Assembly (NCBI GenBank): GCA_963721115.1
Contig: CAVRIA010000012.1
Location: 117,774-181,773, forward strand
From: CAVRIA01 sp963721115
GTDB lineage: Bacteria; Desulfobacterota; Binatia; HRBIN30; CADEER01
DNA length: 64,000 nt
Reading direction: 5' to 3'
How positions within the stretch are numbered: position 1 is the stretch's first letter; every line of letters begins with the position of its first letter. The translations under genes were made by a program, and so were the position numbers. Below the pieces are notes generated by a model. That model searched no databases and was not told the DNA's origin. It worked only from the letters and a program-made list of their open reading frames with translations. Shown one piece after another: positions 55,958 to 64,000 of the stretch.

Positions 55958-57166
55958 CTAATCCACCACCTGGATCACCGGCCGGCGGTTGCCGCAGAAC
56001 GCGGTGGCGTGAACGAAGCTGTATGCTCCCACGCGCAGAAAGCAGAGGCGGTCGTCGAGGCGGATCTCCGGAAGCTCGATGCCACGAGCGAGGACGTCGC
56101 CATCGCTGCAGGACGGGCCGGCGACGATGTATCGCCGCTTGCGCCCGCCGCGCGCGGCCGCCTCGGGCGCCACGATCTCGCAAGGGAGGTCCCCGGCTCC
56201 GGCCGGAAGCCCATTGAAAGCCCCCAGGTCGCAGAACAACCACTCGTTCCGCCCCTGGCGGACCCGGCCGATGACCGTGGCGACCGCGACCGCCGCGTCA
56301 TCGACGATGGCCCGGTCGGCCTCCACCCAGATCTCCGGTTGGGCGGCCCCGAAGGCTTCCCGCAGGGCTCGTCGCATCCCCGCGAAGATCATCTCCGGCG
56401 CGCCAAACGGCTCGAGAGAGCGCGGGAGGCCGCTGCCGACGTGGAGCACACTCAGGCGCAGGCCCGTCTCGAGGTGGAAGTCGCGGAAGATTTCCGCCGC
56501 CTGGCGCATGGCCCGCCCCCAGCGCTCGATCGCCGGGCGCGGCCCGATGTGAAGCGCCAGACCGCGGGGCACCATGCCGCGGCGTGCGATCTCGCGAAGC
56601 AGCGAAAGGACCTGTAGAGGATCCGCGCCGCAGGGGAAGGGATACCTCTCCCCGCCCCCCGGGCAGCGAACCGCGACCAACACCTCGCCGCCCGGGGTGC
56701 GCGTGGCGAGCTTCTCCACCTCGCCGGGGGAGTCGGCCGAGAAGCACCTCACGCCGGCGCGCGCGGCCAGCTCGATCTCGTCGGCCCGCTTGATGGGAGC
56801 GGTGAAGGCAATGCGATCGGGCTCGACGCGGATGTCGGCGAGCAGCCGAATCTCGAAGAGAGAGGCGGCGCCGAAGCGCGCGCCGCCTGCGCTGAGCACC
56901 GCCAGGATGCGCGGATCGGCGTTTGCGCGGACCGGGAACAGGAGCCGGCAGTCCGGAAGGCCGCGGCCGAAGCGGACGAGGTTGTCGTGCACCTGCTTCG
57001 CGCTCAGCCAGAAGGCCGGAGTCGGATGCGGGCGGCTGCGCGCGATGAGCGATGCCGTGGGCTCCAGGCCGTCGAGCGTTCCTTCGGGGAAGTGGCCTGC
57101 CGGTGGCACGCCAGCGGTCGTGTGCCGCCCGGCGGGCTGCCCTAAAAGTGACTCTGCCTCACGCAT
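55958..57166 (-). CDS. ornithine/diaminopimelate-decarboxylase-fold protein with Lys-to-Arg at the PLP site
   Basis: 402 residues (an earlier ATG at 57202 would add 12). It has the fold III shape: FPVRANADPRIL corresponds to the (Y/F)AVKANxDPxIL PLP motif, with Arg (position 80; 92 from the upstream ATG) where the PLP lysine should be. The His of LALHIGPRP, the EADRAIVDDA motif (EPGR-like) and the GPSCSDGD cysteine motif are kept. Without the lysine PLP cannot form an internal aldimine, so it may be a pseudoenzyme, ligand carrier or altered catalyst. It is the last gene after GNAT and KAS III. Confidence 0.8.
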   Translation of the reverse strand: MREAESLLGQPAGRHTTAGVPPAGHFPEGTLDGLEPTASLIARSRPHPTPAFWLSAKQVHDNLVRFGRGLPDCRLLFPVRANADPRILAVLSAGGARFGAASLFEIRLLADIRVEPDRIAFTAPIKRADEIELAARAGVRCFSADSPGEVEKLATRTPGGEVLVAVRCPGGGERYPFPCGADPLQVLSLLREIARRGMVPRGLALHIGPRPAIERWGRAMRQAAEIFRDFHLETGLRLSVLHVGSGLPRSLEPFGAPEMIFAGMRRALREAFGAAQPEIWVEADRAIVDDAAVAVATVIGRVRQGRNEWLFCDLGAFNGLPAGAGDLPCEIVAPEAAARGGRKRRYIVAGPSCSDGDVLARGIELPEIRLDDRLCFLRVGAYSFVHATAFCGNRRPVIQVVD

Positions 57167-57228
57167 AGTGAGTTGCGTACGTCGCTGAGCCGCCCGAGTC
57201 AAGCCGCTTCTTCTCGCGCCGTGTTACC

Positions 57229-58317
57229 TCAGGATACCGCCTCCAGCCGCTCCAGCAGGGCGGCACCGTACGTCAGTCCGGTGCCGACCGGGGCGAGCAC
57301 CGTCCAGCGATGGCGCGCGGGGCCGTCGGAGAAGCGCCGGCAGAACGCCATCGGGCTCGACGCGGAGCTGAGGTTGCCGAAGTCGGGGTTGATGTTGGCG
57401 ACCTGCGCCTCGGGCAGTCGCAGTTCTTCGCGCACGGCTTCGAGGACGACGCGGCTCGGCTGGTGCGGGCACACGTACAGGGAGGAGCGGTCGATCCCGT
57501 CGCTGACGGCCCGCACCGACTCCGCCATGTAGTGCGGTCCCCACCGGGCGGCGAGGTCGGCGCGGTGGCCGATGCGGTAGTCGTCGGGGAAGCGCGAGGC
57601 GGGGAGGCGGCAATCGAAGCGCGCGTCGTGCAGTGACAGTAGCGGCATGACTTCCCCGAAGGCGGGGATGACCATGATCTCGTCGCTGCAGCCGTCCAGG
57701 TCGGCGACCGTGTCGAGCGCGCAGCGCCGCAGCGCGAACGGTCCGCGATGCCGCGTCGAGAGGATCATCGCCGCGGCGCCGTCGCCGAAAGCGAGCGCCT
57801 CCCAGGCGCGGCGAACGCTCCACAGATGGCGGGTGAGGACCTCCGATGCGACCAGGAGGATCGTCGCGACGGTTCCGGCGCGCAGCAGGTGGACCGCGTG
57901 GAACAGGGCCTGAGCAAAGGCGCCGCAGCCGCCGATCCCATCGCATACCAAGCCGCGGGGCAGGCCGAGATGCTTCTGAATGGCGACCGAGTAGGGTGGG
58001 CAGAACTGGTCGGGCAACGTGCTCACGGCATGGATCGCCTCGATCGCCTCGGCCGGCAGGCCGGCGCGCGCCAGGGCGAGGGCCGCAGCGGCGAAGCCAA
58101 GCGCGGCACCGCTGAGGATCTGACGCTTCTCGCGCAGATCGACGCAGGCATGCCGGAACCGGGTGCCGATCTTCCGCTCCACGTCGAGGGCGACCTCGCC
58201 GGGGAAACCGAGGATCTCGCAGACCTCGGCGTTGTCGTAGCCCAACGGACCGGGAACGGCTCCCCATCCCGTCAGGTAGATGGTCGGAGACGCGTCGTCG
58301 AGATCGAGCACCTTCAT
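57229..58317 (-). CDS. 3-oxoacyl-ACP synthase III-like condensing enzyme
   Basis: 362 residues. The thiolase-fold triad is complete: Cys131 (CDGIGGCGAF), His285 (VCPHQPSRVV) and Asn315 (DFGNLSSAS). Residues such as GFPGEVALDVERKIGTRFRH differ from housekeeping FabH, and the length exceeds it by about 40, pointing to a KAS III-like enzyme of secondary metabolism. It should condense or transfer an acyl group from CoA. 13 bases after the GNAT gene and 62 bases before the decarboxylase-like gene, hence one operon. Confidence 0.85.
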   Translation of the reverse strand: MKVLDLDDASPTIYLTGWGAVPGPLGYDNAEVCEILGFPGEVALDVERKIGTRFRHACVDLREKRQILSGAALGFAAAALALARAGLPAEAIEAIHAVSTLPDQFCPPYSVAIQKHLGLPRGLVCDGIGGCGAFAQALFHAVHLLRAGTVATILLVASEVLTRHLWSVRRAWEALAFGDGAAAMILSTRHRGPFALRRCALDTVADLDGCSDEIMVIPAFGEVMPLLSLHDARFDCRLPASRFPDDYRIGHRADLAARWGPHYMAESVRAVSDGIDRSSLYVCPHQPSRVVLEAVREELRLPEAQVANINPDFGNLSSASSPMAFCRRFSDGPARHRWTVLAPVGTGLTYGAALLERLEAVS

Positions 58318-58330
58318 GTCGTTCTCCCGC

Positions 58331-58987
58331 CTACTCGTGTGCGAAGTGCACGCGCGCGAACCTTTCGAACGTGATCGTGAGCGGGGTCACCTTGACGCCC
58401 GGAGCGAGGGGATGCGGGAAGAAGAGGGGCCCCTTGTAGACGGGGCGGAAGCCGTAGCGGCGGATGTAGCGGTCTGCCACGTCCTCCACGGCGAAGGCGA
58501 CGATCAGCTCGGGGCGCATGCCCGCGATCAGGGTGCGGCCGGCCTCGAACAGGTGACGCGCGTAGCCATGTTTGGCGAACTCGGGCAGGAGGAACATCGA
58601 CGCCAGCTCGACCACTTTGTCCGGATCGTGTCGCTCGACGCCGACTCCCGCCAGAAGGTAGCCGAGGCTACAGAGCGCCTCGCTGAGACGCCAGGCGGAA
58701 AAACAGCCGATCAGACGGCCGCGTACGAAGAGGCCGATCGTCGTCCCGAAACGCCTCTGCGCGTCGAGAGCGGCGTCGTGCAACTCGACGCCGAGGCGCG
58801 CGTAGGTGGCGCGACGGTCGCGCCGCAACTGCTCGAGGAGCCGGAGCGACCATACCGGCCGCACTTCAACCTCCGCTTCCGAAACCGGCTCCGCGACCGG
58901 TTCGACCAATCTGACTTCGAGCGCGCGCACCGTCGTTCCTCCTGTCTCAGTAATAACGAGACGAAGAGCGAATCCCGCATCTGACAT
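58331..58987 (-). CDS. GNAT-fold N-acyltransferase (FeeM-like)
   Basis: 218 residues with the autoinducer-synthase/FeeM-like N-acyltransferase shape: VRPVWSLRLLEQLRRDRRAT then YARLGVELHD, GTTIGLFVRGRLIGCFSAWR, VVELASMFLLPEFAKHGYAR (CoA/pantetheine strand and loop), IVAFAVEDVADRYIRRYGFR. FeeM-type enzymes acylate an amino group, often with long-chain acyl-ACP. As first gene of the cassette it may acylate the product of the KAS III / decarboxylase-like pair. Inference from fold and position. Confidence 0.65.
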   Translation of the reverse strand: MSDAGFALRLVITETGGTTVRALEVRLVEPVAEPVSEAEVEVRPVWSLRLLEQLRRDRRATYARLGVELHDAALDAQRRFGTTIGLFVRGRLIGCFSAWRLSEALCSLGYLLAGVGVERHDPDKVVELASMFLLPEFAKHGYARHLFEAGRTLIAGMRPELIVAFAVEDVADRYIRRYGFRPVYKGPLFFPHPLAPGVKVTPLTITFERFARVHFAHE

Positions 58988-59112
58988 GCGGATCGATGGC
59001 GCGGTCGCAAATCCGCCGGCTCGCGTCCCCTCGCGGGGATGGTTGGGGCGCCGAATCTCCGGACGCTCGGATGACGAGCCCGGACGTCGCGTTCAGCGAG
59101 GCTCCGAGAGCC

Positions 59113-59544
59113 TCACTCGTCGGTCAGCGCCTGGCGGATGACCTGCAGGATGAAGAGGAAGTCGCGCTCGGAGCGCACCGAGCCGAGGGCCGATACGTTC
59201 TCGAGCGCCCGCAGCTCGGCGCGGGTCACGCCGTGGCGCGTGTGCAGGCGCTTGTCCTTCTTGAACCGCTCCCAGGTCGATCCCTGCGCGAGAGGCCGGG
59301 GCTCGACCACTGCACGCACCTGCGGATTGGCGAGAAAGAACAGCTCCTGCGGATCGAGGTCGAGGACCTTCGCCAGCTTGATGACCACCTTCGGGCTGGG
59401 ACGGCGGGCGTTCGCCTCCAGGTAGCCGATGTAATTCGGCCGCACGCCCACCTTTGCGGCCACCTGCGCCTGCGTCAGCCCGAGCTGTTTGCGGCGCCGG
59501 AGCAGGGCCGGACCGAGAGTGAGCTTTTCCTTGCCGCGTGCCAT
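59113..59544 (-). CDS. XRE-family transcriptional regulator
   Basis: 143 residues. GPALLRRRKQLGLTQAQVAA and RPNYIGYLEANARRPSPKVV form the HTH_3 helix-turn-helix; the C-terminal ~65 residues are helical. Its ATG directly abuts the stop of the peptidase gene upstream on the minus strand (no gap), so the two are one operon. The pair is the usual XRE / ImmA(IrrE) arrangement; the peptidase may cleave or free this repressor. Confidence 0.85.
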   Translation of the reverse strand: MARGKEKLTLGPALLRRRKQLGLTQAQVAAKVGVRPNYIGYLEANARRPSPKVVIKLAKVLDLDPQELFFLANPQVRAVVEPRPLAQGSTWERFKKDKRLHTRHGVTRAELRALENVSALGSVRSERDFLFILQVIRQALTDE

Positions 59545-60363
59545 TCAGATCCCGGCGATGCGAAGGACGGCGGCCCGCACTCTGGCGAAATAGATCATGC
59601 TCGTGATGTAGTAAAAACGGCGCGGCGTGGGAAGCCCACTGGCCGAACCGAGGTCGGCGCCGTATTCCTTCTGCAGGTAGCCATGCACGGCTTCGACGGT
59701 GGCACCCTCGCGTTTCCGCAAACCGCGAAGATCGCGCGGCCAGCCTCGCCGCGAGAAGAGTCGCCTGGCCAGCTTCGTCGGATAGGCCGAGATCGTCGTG
59801 AAGCAGTCCGCGAACAGCTCGTGGGGGTCGCCGAGGTGCTCGGCGAAGGCGGCGTTGTAAAACGGCAGGGGCTGTCCGGGGCGAGTTCGATGGAGGTCGT
59901 CCCAGAACCAGTGTCCGAGCTCGTGCGCGAAGCTGGCCGCCACCGCGGTCGACACGTGGCAGAGGTTCAGCCAGATCACCGGCGGCCCCTCGTCGTGCGG
60001 AACCCCGTAGTAGAATCCCCGCAGGGGATGTCCCGCTCCTCCGTGCGCGTCCATCCGCACCCGGGCCCTCGCTCTGCCGGGCGGTTCGGTGAAGCAGGCC
60101 ATCACCTCGTCGAAGTGAAGGGGCACCTCGCCGAACCCGCTCAGCAACTCGGTGGCGCGCTTCGCCAGATCTCGCAGCGGCAGCTGTCCGTCGCGCAGGA
60201 AGCGATCGACGGCGCCTTCGTAATCCGCCGCGAGAATCGCGGCGAGATCGCGGATCATCCGCTTCTTGCCCGCGTACCTACCGGAATCCAGGTCGAAGCG
60301 CTCGAGGATCTCCTCGACTACGGAGTCCGTCTGGGTTGTGCCTCGTTGCGAGCCCGATCCCAT
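59545..60363 (-). CDS. ImmA/IrrE-family metallopeptidase
   Basis: 272 residues. The zinc protease motif is HELGH at residues 147-151 (AASFAHELGHWFWDD); the third ligand is probably the Glu of DPHELFADCF. N-terminal SVVEEILERFDLDSGRYAG and C-terminal GATVEAVHGYLQKEYGADL complete the chain. ImmA-type proteases cleave repressors of conjugative elements; IrrE types govern stress response. It precedes the XRE gene. Alternative starts upstream run into the 108-bp repeats and look spurious. Confidence 0.83.
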   Translation of the reverse strand: MGSGSQRGTTQTDSVVEEILERFDLDSGRYAGKKRMIRDLAAILAADYEGAVDRFLRDGQLPLRDLAKRATELLSGFGEVPLHFDEVMACFTEPPGRARARVRMDAHGGAGHPLRGFYYGVPHDEGPPVIWLNLCHVSTAVAASFAHELGHWFWDDLHRTRPGQPLPFYNAAFAEHLGDPHELFADCFTTISAYPTKLARRLFSRRGWPRDLRGLRKREGATVEAVHGYLQKEYGADLGSASGLPTPRRFYYITSMIYFARVRAAVLRIAGI

Positions 60364-60425
60364 CGCCAGCTGCTCCCGATGGTGCGATAGCACCGGTCTC
60401 GGCCGATCACCAGCTGATGGCCACT

Positions 60426-60641
60426 TTGTCTGTGATGGCCACTTTGTGGTGCGGGCCTCTGGCCTGCACGGGCCGATGCGAGTCGCCGAACGGTAAAGCG
60501 GCACGCGGCGAGCCGGCGATCGCTGCGGTCAACTTGTCTGTGATGGCCACTTTGTGGTGCGGGCCTCTGGCCTGCACGGGCCGATGCGAGTTGCCGAGCG
60601 GTAAAGCGGCACGCGGCGAGCCGGCGATCAATGCGGTCAAG
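60426..60641. repeat. tandem 108-bp direct repeat with TTGTGGTGCGGGC core
   Basis: Copy 1 60426-60533, copy 2 60534-60641; nearly identical apart from about six bases. Each contains TTGTGGTGCGGGCCTCTGG followed by a C/G-rich stretch and GTAAAGCGGCACGCGGCGAG. The core matches the 55.7-kb family, but the flanks do not. The second copy covers the stop codon of the EamA gene (60637-60639). The region 60364-60425 holds only an incomplete copy of the start. Confidence 0.75.
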
Positions 60642-61509
60642 GCAGGCGGGGCCGCAGTCGGATCCTGGAATCGGCTCCCGTCTTGATCACCGTGGCGGCG
60701 AGGATGATCGCGCCGCCGGTGAGCGCCAGGGCCCCGGGTTTCTCGCCGTGTACGAGCCACGCCCAGACGGGGTTCAGTACCGGCTCGAGGAGGAGCAGCA
60801 ACGAGGCTTCCAGGGCGGGGACGTGGCGCATTCCGCCGCTCATCAGGACGTAAGGCAGCGCGATCTGGAAGGCTCCCAGGTAGAGGACGAGAGCCCAGTC
60901 GACGGGTTGCGCGCCCATCACCGGGAGAGCCGCGGGCAGGCAGATCAGGAAGGTGAGCACGTTGCCGGCGGCGATGGCCGTGATGGCGCCGGCGGGCTCG
61001 CTGCTGCTGATCCAGCGGATGCCCATGACGGTCAGCGCCCAGGACACGCCGCTCAGAGCCGCCGCGACGTTGCCGTGCAGGGGATCGGGAGCGCTGGCGA
61101 AGGAAGGGCCGGCGTCGACGAAGAAGAGAGCGAGGCCCACCGCCAGGAATGCCATGAAAACGAGATCGCGGCGGCGGACCGGCTCGCGCAGGAGCCACGG
61201 GCCGAGAAGAAGGATGTAGAGCGGCGCCGTCGATTGCAGGAAGATCGTGTTGGCGGCGGTAGTGAGCTTGTTGCCGATGACGAACAGAATCAGCGTTGCC
61301 GTGTAAGCCGCGGCGACCGGCAGGGTCCGCCACGTCCAGTGACGCGGGGACACCGGCGCCAGCAGCGCCAGAACGATCGCGGCCGTGCCCGAGCGAAAGC
61401 CCGCCACCTGCCAGCTCGAGAGGCCGCACAGCTTGATCGCGGCGCCGCCGGTCGAGAACAGCAGCGCCGCTGCAAGAAGCTGGAGACGAGGAAGCATCTT
61501 TGTATTCAT
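60637..61509 (-). CDS. EamA-family (DMT superfamily) transporter
   Basis: 290 residues with ten hydrophobic helices. LLAAALLFSTGGAAIKLCGL, FFVDAGPSFASAPDPLHGNV, ALSGVSWALTVMGIRWISSS and LEASLLLLLEPVLNPVWAWL (the conserved LEP motif of the second EamA half) identify the family. It exports or imports amino-acid-like metabolites across the inner membrane; substrate unknown. The start is the ATG at 61509; one at 61527 is possible. Confidence 0.87.
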   Translation of the reverse strand: MNTKMLPRLQLLAAALLFSTGGAAIKLCGLSSWQVAGFRSGTAAIVLALLAPVSPRHWTWRTLPVAAAYTATLILFVIGNKLTTAANTIFLQSTAPLYILLLGPWLLREPVRRRDLVFMAFLAVGLALFFVDAGPSFASAPDPLHGNVAAALSGVSWALTVMGIRWISSSEPAGAITAIAAGNVLTFLICLPAALPVMGAQPVDWALVLYLGAFQIALPYVLMSGGMRHVPALEASLLLLLEPVLNPVWAWLVHGEKPGALALTGGAIILAATVIKTGADSRIRLRPRLP

Positions 61510-61783
61510 GTCGGGAGACCGGAACACATCCGCGATCGAAGCGGCGGGCGCAAGAGCGACACATCAGGTGCACTGCAATGCGTTGCGGCACGGGCGCAAA
61601 ACGTTGCAGTGAACGAGACCCGCAAAGGCGCTCCGGAGAACGGCGCGAACCACATTTCGGAGATTCGTCGCAGCGCCGGGAAAGCGCGGCACTCGCCGAG
61701 TCGGCCCATCGAAGCGATCGTCCGGGCACGGGGGTTGCTGGAGACCACACCGTTTTCGCCATGCCATTGAAAGGGAGCTCCCC

Positions 61784-63929
61784 ATGAACAGCGCCGATCC
61801 AAACCGACCCTCACCGCGAAGGGCGGTCGAGGCCGTGGCCGTTCTCCTCGCCGTCGCGTTTCTTCCCGCCCAGGCCCGCGCGGCGCAGTGGACGCTGATC
61901 GGCTGGAACAATCTCGGGATGCACTGCCTGGATGCCGAGTTCCAGGTCTTCTCGCTGCTGCCGCCGTACAACACGGTCCGCGCGCAGCTCGTCGACCCGC
62001 AGGGCCGGCTGGTGCGGGATGCGACGGGAATCGCCGTGACCTACGAGGCCGTCGCGGACCCCGACGGCTCGATCAACACCACGTCGGCCGGCAAGACGGA
62101 CTTCTGGGAGCACGTCGGGGCGCTCTTCGGCGTCGATCTACCGGTGAACCAGGGGCTGGCGGGCTTCTCCATGCCGGGGAGCGCAAACGCTCCGCAGACG
62201 ATGTCCTTCGACCCCGCCCAGGCATGGTTCTACGCCGAGGGCATTCCGCTCACGCCCTATGACGATATGGGCCGCAAGAACACCTATCCCCTCATGCGCC
62301 TGGTGGCGCGCGATACCTCCGGGCAGGTGCTCGCCACCACCGACGTCGTGCTGCCCGTCTCCGACGAGACCGACTGCAAGACCTGCCACGCCTCCAACTC
62401 GAGCGGGCAGGCGCAGCCGCGCGGCGGATGGGTGAACGATCCCGACCCGGACCGCGACATGCGGCTCAACATCCTGCGCCTGCACGACGAGCGCGAGGGC
62501 GGGCAGGCGCCGTTCCAGGACGCGCTGGCGACGGCCGGATACAACGCCGCCGGTCTGTTCGAGACGGCGACGACGGACGGACAGTCCATTCTCTGCGCGC
62601 GCTGCCATCTCTCGGAGGCATTGCCGGGCAGCGGTATCGCAGGCCTCGAGCCGCTGACGCTGGCCATTCACCGCCGCATGGCGTCGGTTCGCGATCCGGT
62701 CACCGGCCTGATCCTCGACTCGGTCGACAACCGCTCGGCCTGCTACCGCTGCCACCCCGGGTCGGTGACCCGCTGTCTGCGCGGGGCCATGGGAGCGGCC
62801 GTGGCGGCGGACGGAACCCTGGCCATGCAGTGCCAGAGCTGCCACGGCTCGATGCTCGACGTCGCGTCGCCCGACCGGGTCGGTTGGCTCGACGAGCCCG
62901 CCTGCCAGGGCTGCCACACCGGCACCGCCGTGAACAACAACGGACAGATCCGCTACACGTCGGTTTTCGAGGACTCCGGGCAGCCGCGGGTGGCCGTCGA
63001 CTCGACCTTCGCGACGACGATGGACGTTCCCCTGCCCGGGCTCTCCCTGTATCGCTTCTCCACCGGGCACGGCGGCCTGCACTGTCCCGCCTGTCACGGC
63101 TCCACGCATGCCGAGTTTCCGAGCTCGCACCGCAACGACAACATCCAGAGCATCGAGCACCAGGGACACGTCGGCATGCTCAGCGAGTGCGCGGCGTGTC
63201 ACGGCACGGCCCCGCGCACCGTCGACGGCGGGCCGCACGGGATGCACCCGATCGGCCAGAGCTGGGTATCGCAGCATCCGGATGCCGCCGAGGGGAGCGG
63301 AGCAGCCGGCTGCCGGGCGTGTCACGGCGAGGACTATCGCGGCACGGTCCTGTCCCGCTCGCAGGCCGATCGGACCCTCGAGCACCGACTTCGGGAGCAA
63401 GCACTTCTGGCGCGGCTTTCAGGTCGGCTGCTACACCTGCCACCTCGGACCGGGCAGCGAGAGGGCCAACCCGAACCGCGCCCCGGCGGTCGCCGACACG
63501 TCGGCCTCGACGACGTCCGGGACGCCGGTCGACATCGCGTTGAACGCCAGCGACGCCGACGGCGACGCCCTGACGCTGCGCGTCGTCTCGCAGCCGCAGC
63601 ACGGGACCGCGGGACTAACCGGGATCGCGGCGACGTACTTCCCTGAGCCGGGGTTCGCCGGCGCCGATTCGTTTACCTACGCCGCCTGGGACGGCTCCAC
63701 GAACTCGAACCTCGGAACAGTGTCCGTCACCGTCGGCGGCGCGGCGTGCGCCGGCGATTGCAACGGCGACGGCGAGGTGACGATCGACGAGCTCATCCGC
63801 GCCGTAAACATCGCCCTGGAGATCCTGCCGCCGAGCGACTGCCCGGCGGTCGACGCAAACGCCGACGGCGCGGTCTCGATCGACGAGCTCATCCGCGCCG
63901 TAAATGCCGGACTAGGGGCGAGTTGTTAG
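61784..63929 (+). CDS. exported nonaheme c-type cytochrome with EF-hand (dockerin-like) tail (one frameshift)
   Basis: Signal peptide (AVAVLLAVAFLPAQARA), then a beta-rich domain (residues about 35-200). Nine CxxCH heme motifs follow: CKTCH, CARCH, CYRCH, CQSCH, CQGCH, CPACH, CAACH, CRACH and, after a one-base shift near 63380, CYTCH. An Ig/cadherin-like domain (IALNASDADGDALTLRVVSQ) and two EF-hand loops, GDCNGDGEVTIDELIRAVNI and DANADGAVSIDELIRAVNA, end the protein. Predicted to move electrons at the cell surface; its maturation would need the Ccm system at 34 kb. The TGT TAG end falls inside the palindrome at 63921. Confidence 0.85.
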
Positions 63930-64000
63930 GTTGTTGGTTGCTAGGTTGTTGGGATTCAAAGAGAGAACCAACAACCTAACAACACAACAACCAACAACCT
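63921..64000. repeat. TTGTTGG palindrome at a gene end
   Basis: Left arm AGTTGTTAGGTTGTTGG plus TTGCTAGGTTGTTGG (63921-63953) is an imperfect inverted copy of the right arm 63967-64000 (CCAACAACCTAACAAC, CAACAACCAACAACC). The stop codon TAG of the cytochrome gene (63927-63929) is inside the left arm. Window ends inside or just after the right arm. Confidence 0.7.

Noticed and set aside
55671..55961. short open frames over the 55.7-kb repeats (WCGRPACTG-like peptides)
   Set aside because: They translate a palindromic repeat in several frames and strands, with no ribosome site or conserved protein; treated as non-coding.

Overview
The window is a GC-rich chromosomal segment of a Gram-negative, deltaproteobacteria-like lineage. 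An outer membrane is implied by LpxA, several lipoproteins and a periplasmic System I cytochrome c maturation locus. Thr/Pro-rich 'TPTETPT' linkers, an EF-hand tail on a multiheme cytochrome, an exosortase and an F420-type oxidoreductase fit Binatota- or Myxococcota-like genomes, but no rRNA or tRNA gene is present to place it. About 80-90% is coding, on both strands, in short operons.

Layout. 0-4.2 kb: the end of brnT with brnA, an anchored five-bladed-propeller glycosidase-like protein, a nitrile hydratase operon (beta, alpha, accessory) and a HigA remnant. 4.3-10.6 kb: three large secreted proteins. 10.7-11.4 kb: a mosaic of IS21-like end repeats, a MITE-like element and a chimeric istA/gene-end fragment. 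11.5-21.5 kb: regulation and general metabolism (cNMP-binding protein, aminoglycoside-phosphotransferase-fold protein plus acyl-CoA dehydrogenase, isocitrate dehydrogenase, rhodanese, cobalamin adenosyltransferase, metallo-beta-lactamase-fold hydrolases, dodecin). 21.7-31.4 kb: a triple beta-helix lipoprotein, radical SAM protein, luciferase-like oxidoreductase, phosphodiesterase and subtilase. 31.6-37.3 kb: exosortase with partner, yacG, lpxA and ccmE-ccmF-ccmH. 37.6-40 kb: VapBC and Fic. 40.1-46.6 kb: enoyl-CoA hydratase fusion, ClC channel, cold shock protein. 46.7-55.7 kb: tandem moeA genes, a Nit-type amidase, PHA regulator, glyoxalase II and a CoA-transferase. 56-60.4 kb: a compact GNAT / KAS III / PLP-decarboxylase-like cassette beside an XRE/ImmA pair. 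60.6-64 kb: EamA transporter and a nonaheme cytochrome.

Two themes cross the window. First, at least eleven otherwise conserved genes carry single-base frameshifts (about 22 in total), which points to uncorrected indels in the sequence rather than mass gene decay. Second, intergenic spaces just after stop codons hold palindromic arrays of short words (TTGTTGG, GGCTGA, AAGTGC, ATCAGCAC), and two other spaces hold duplicated TTGTGGTGCGGGC repeats.

The strongest candidates for something new are the 56-60 kb cassette, whose decarboxylase homologue has arginine in place of the PLP lysine, the gene-end palindrome families, and the Cys-type CcmE found together with a CcmH.
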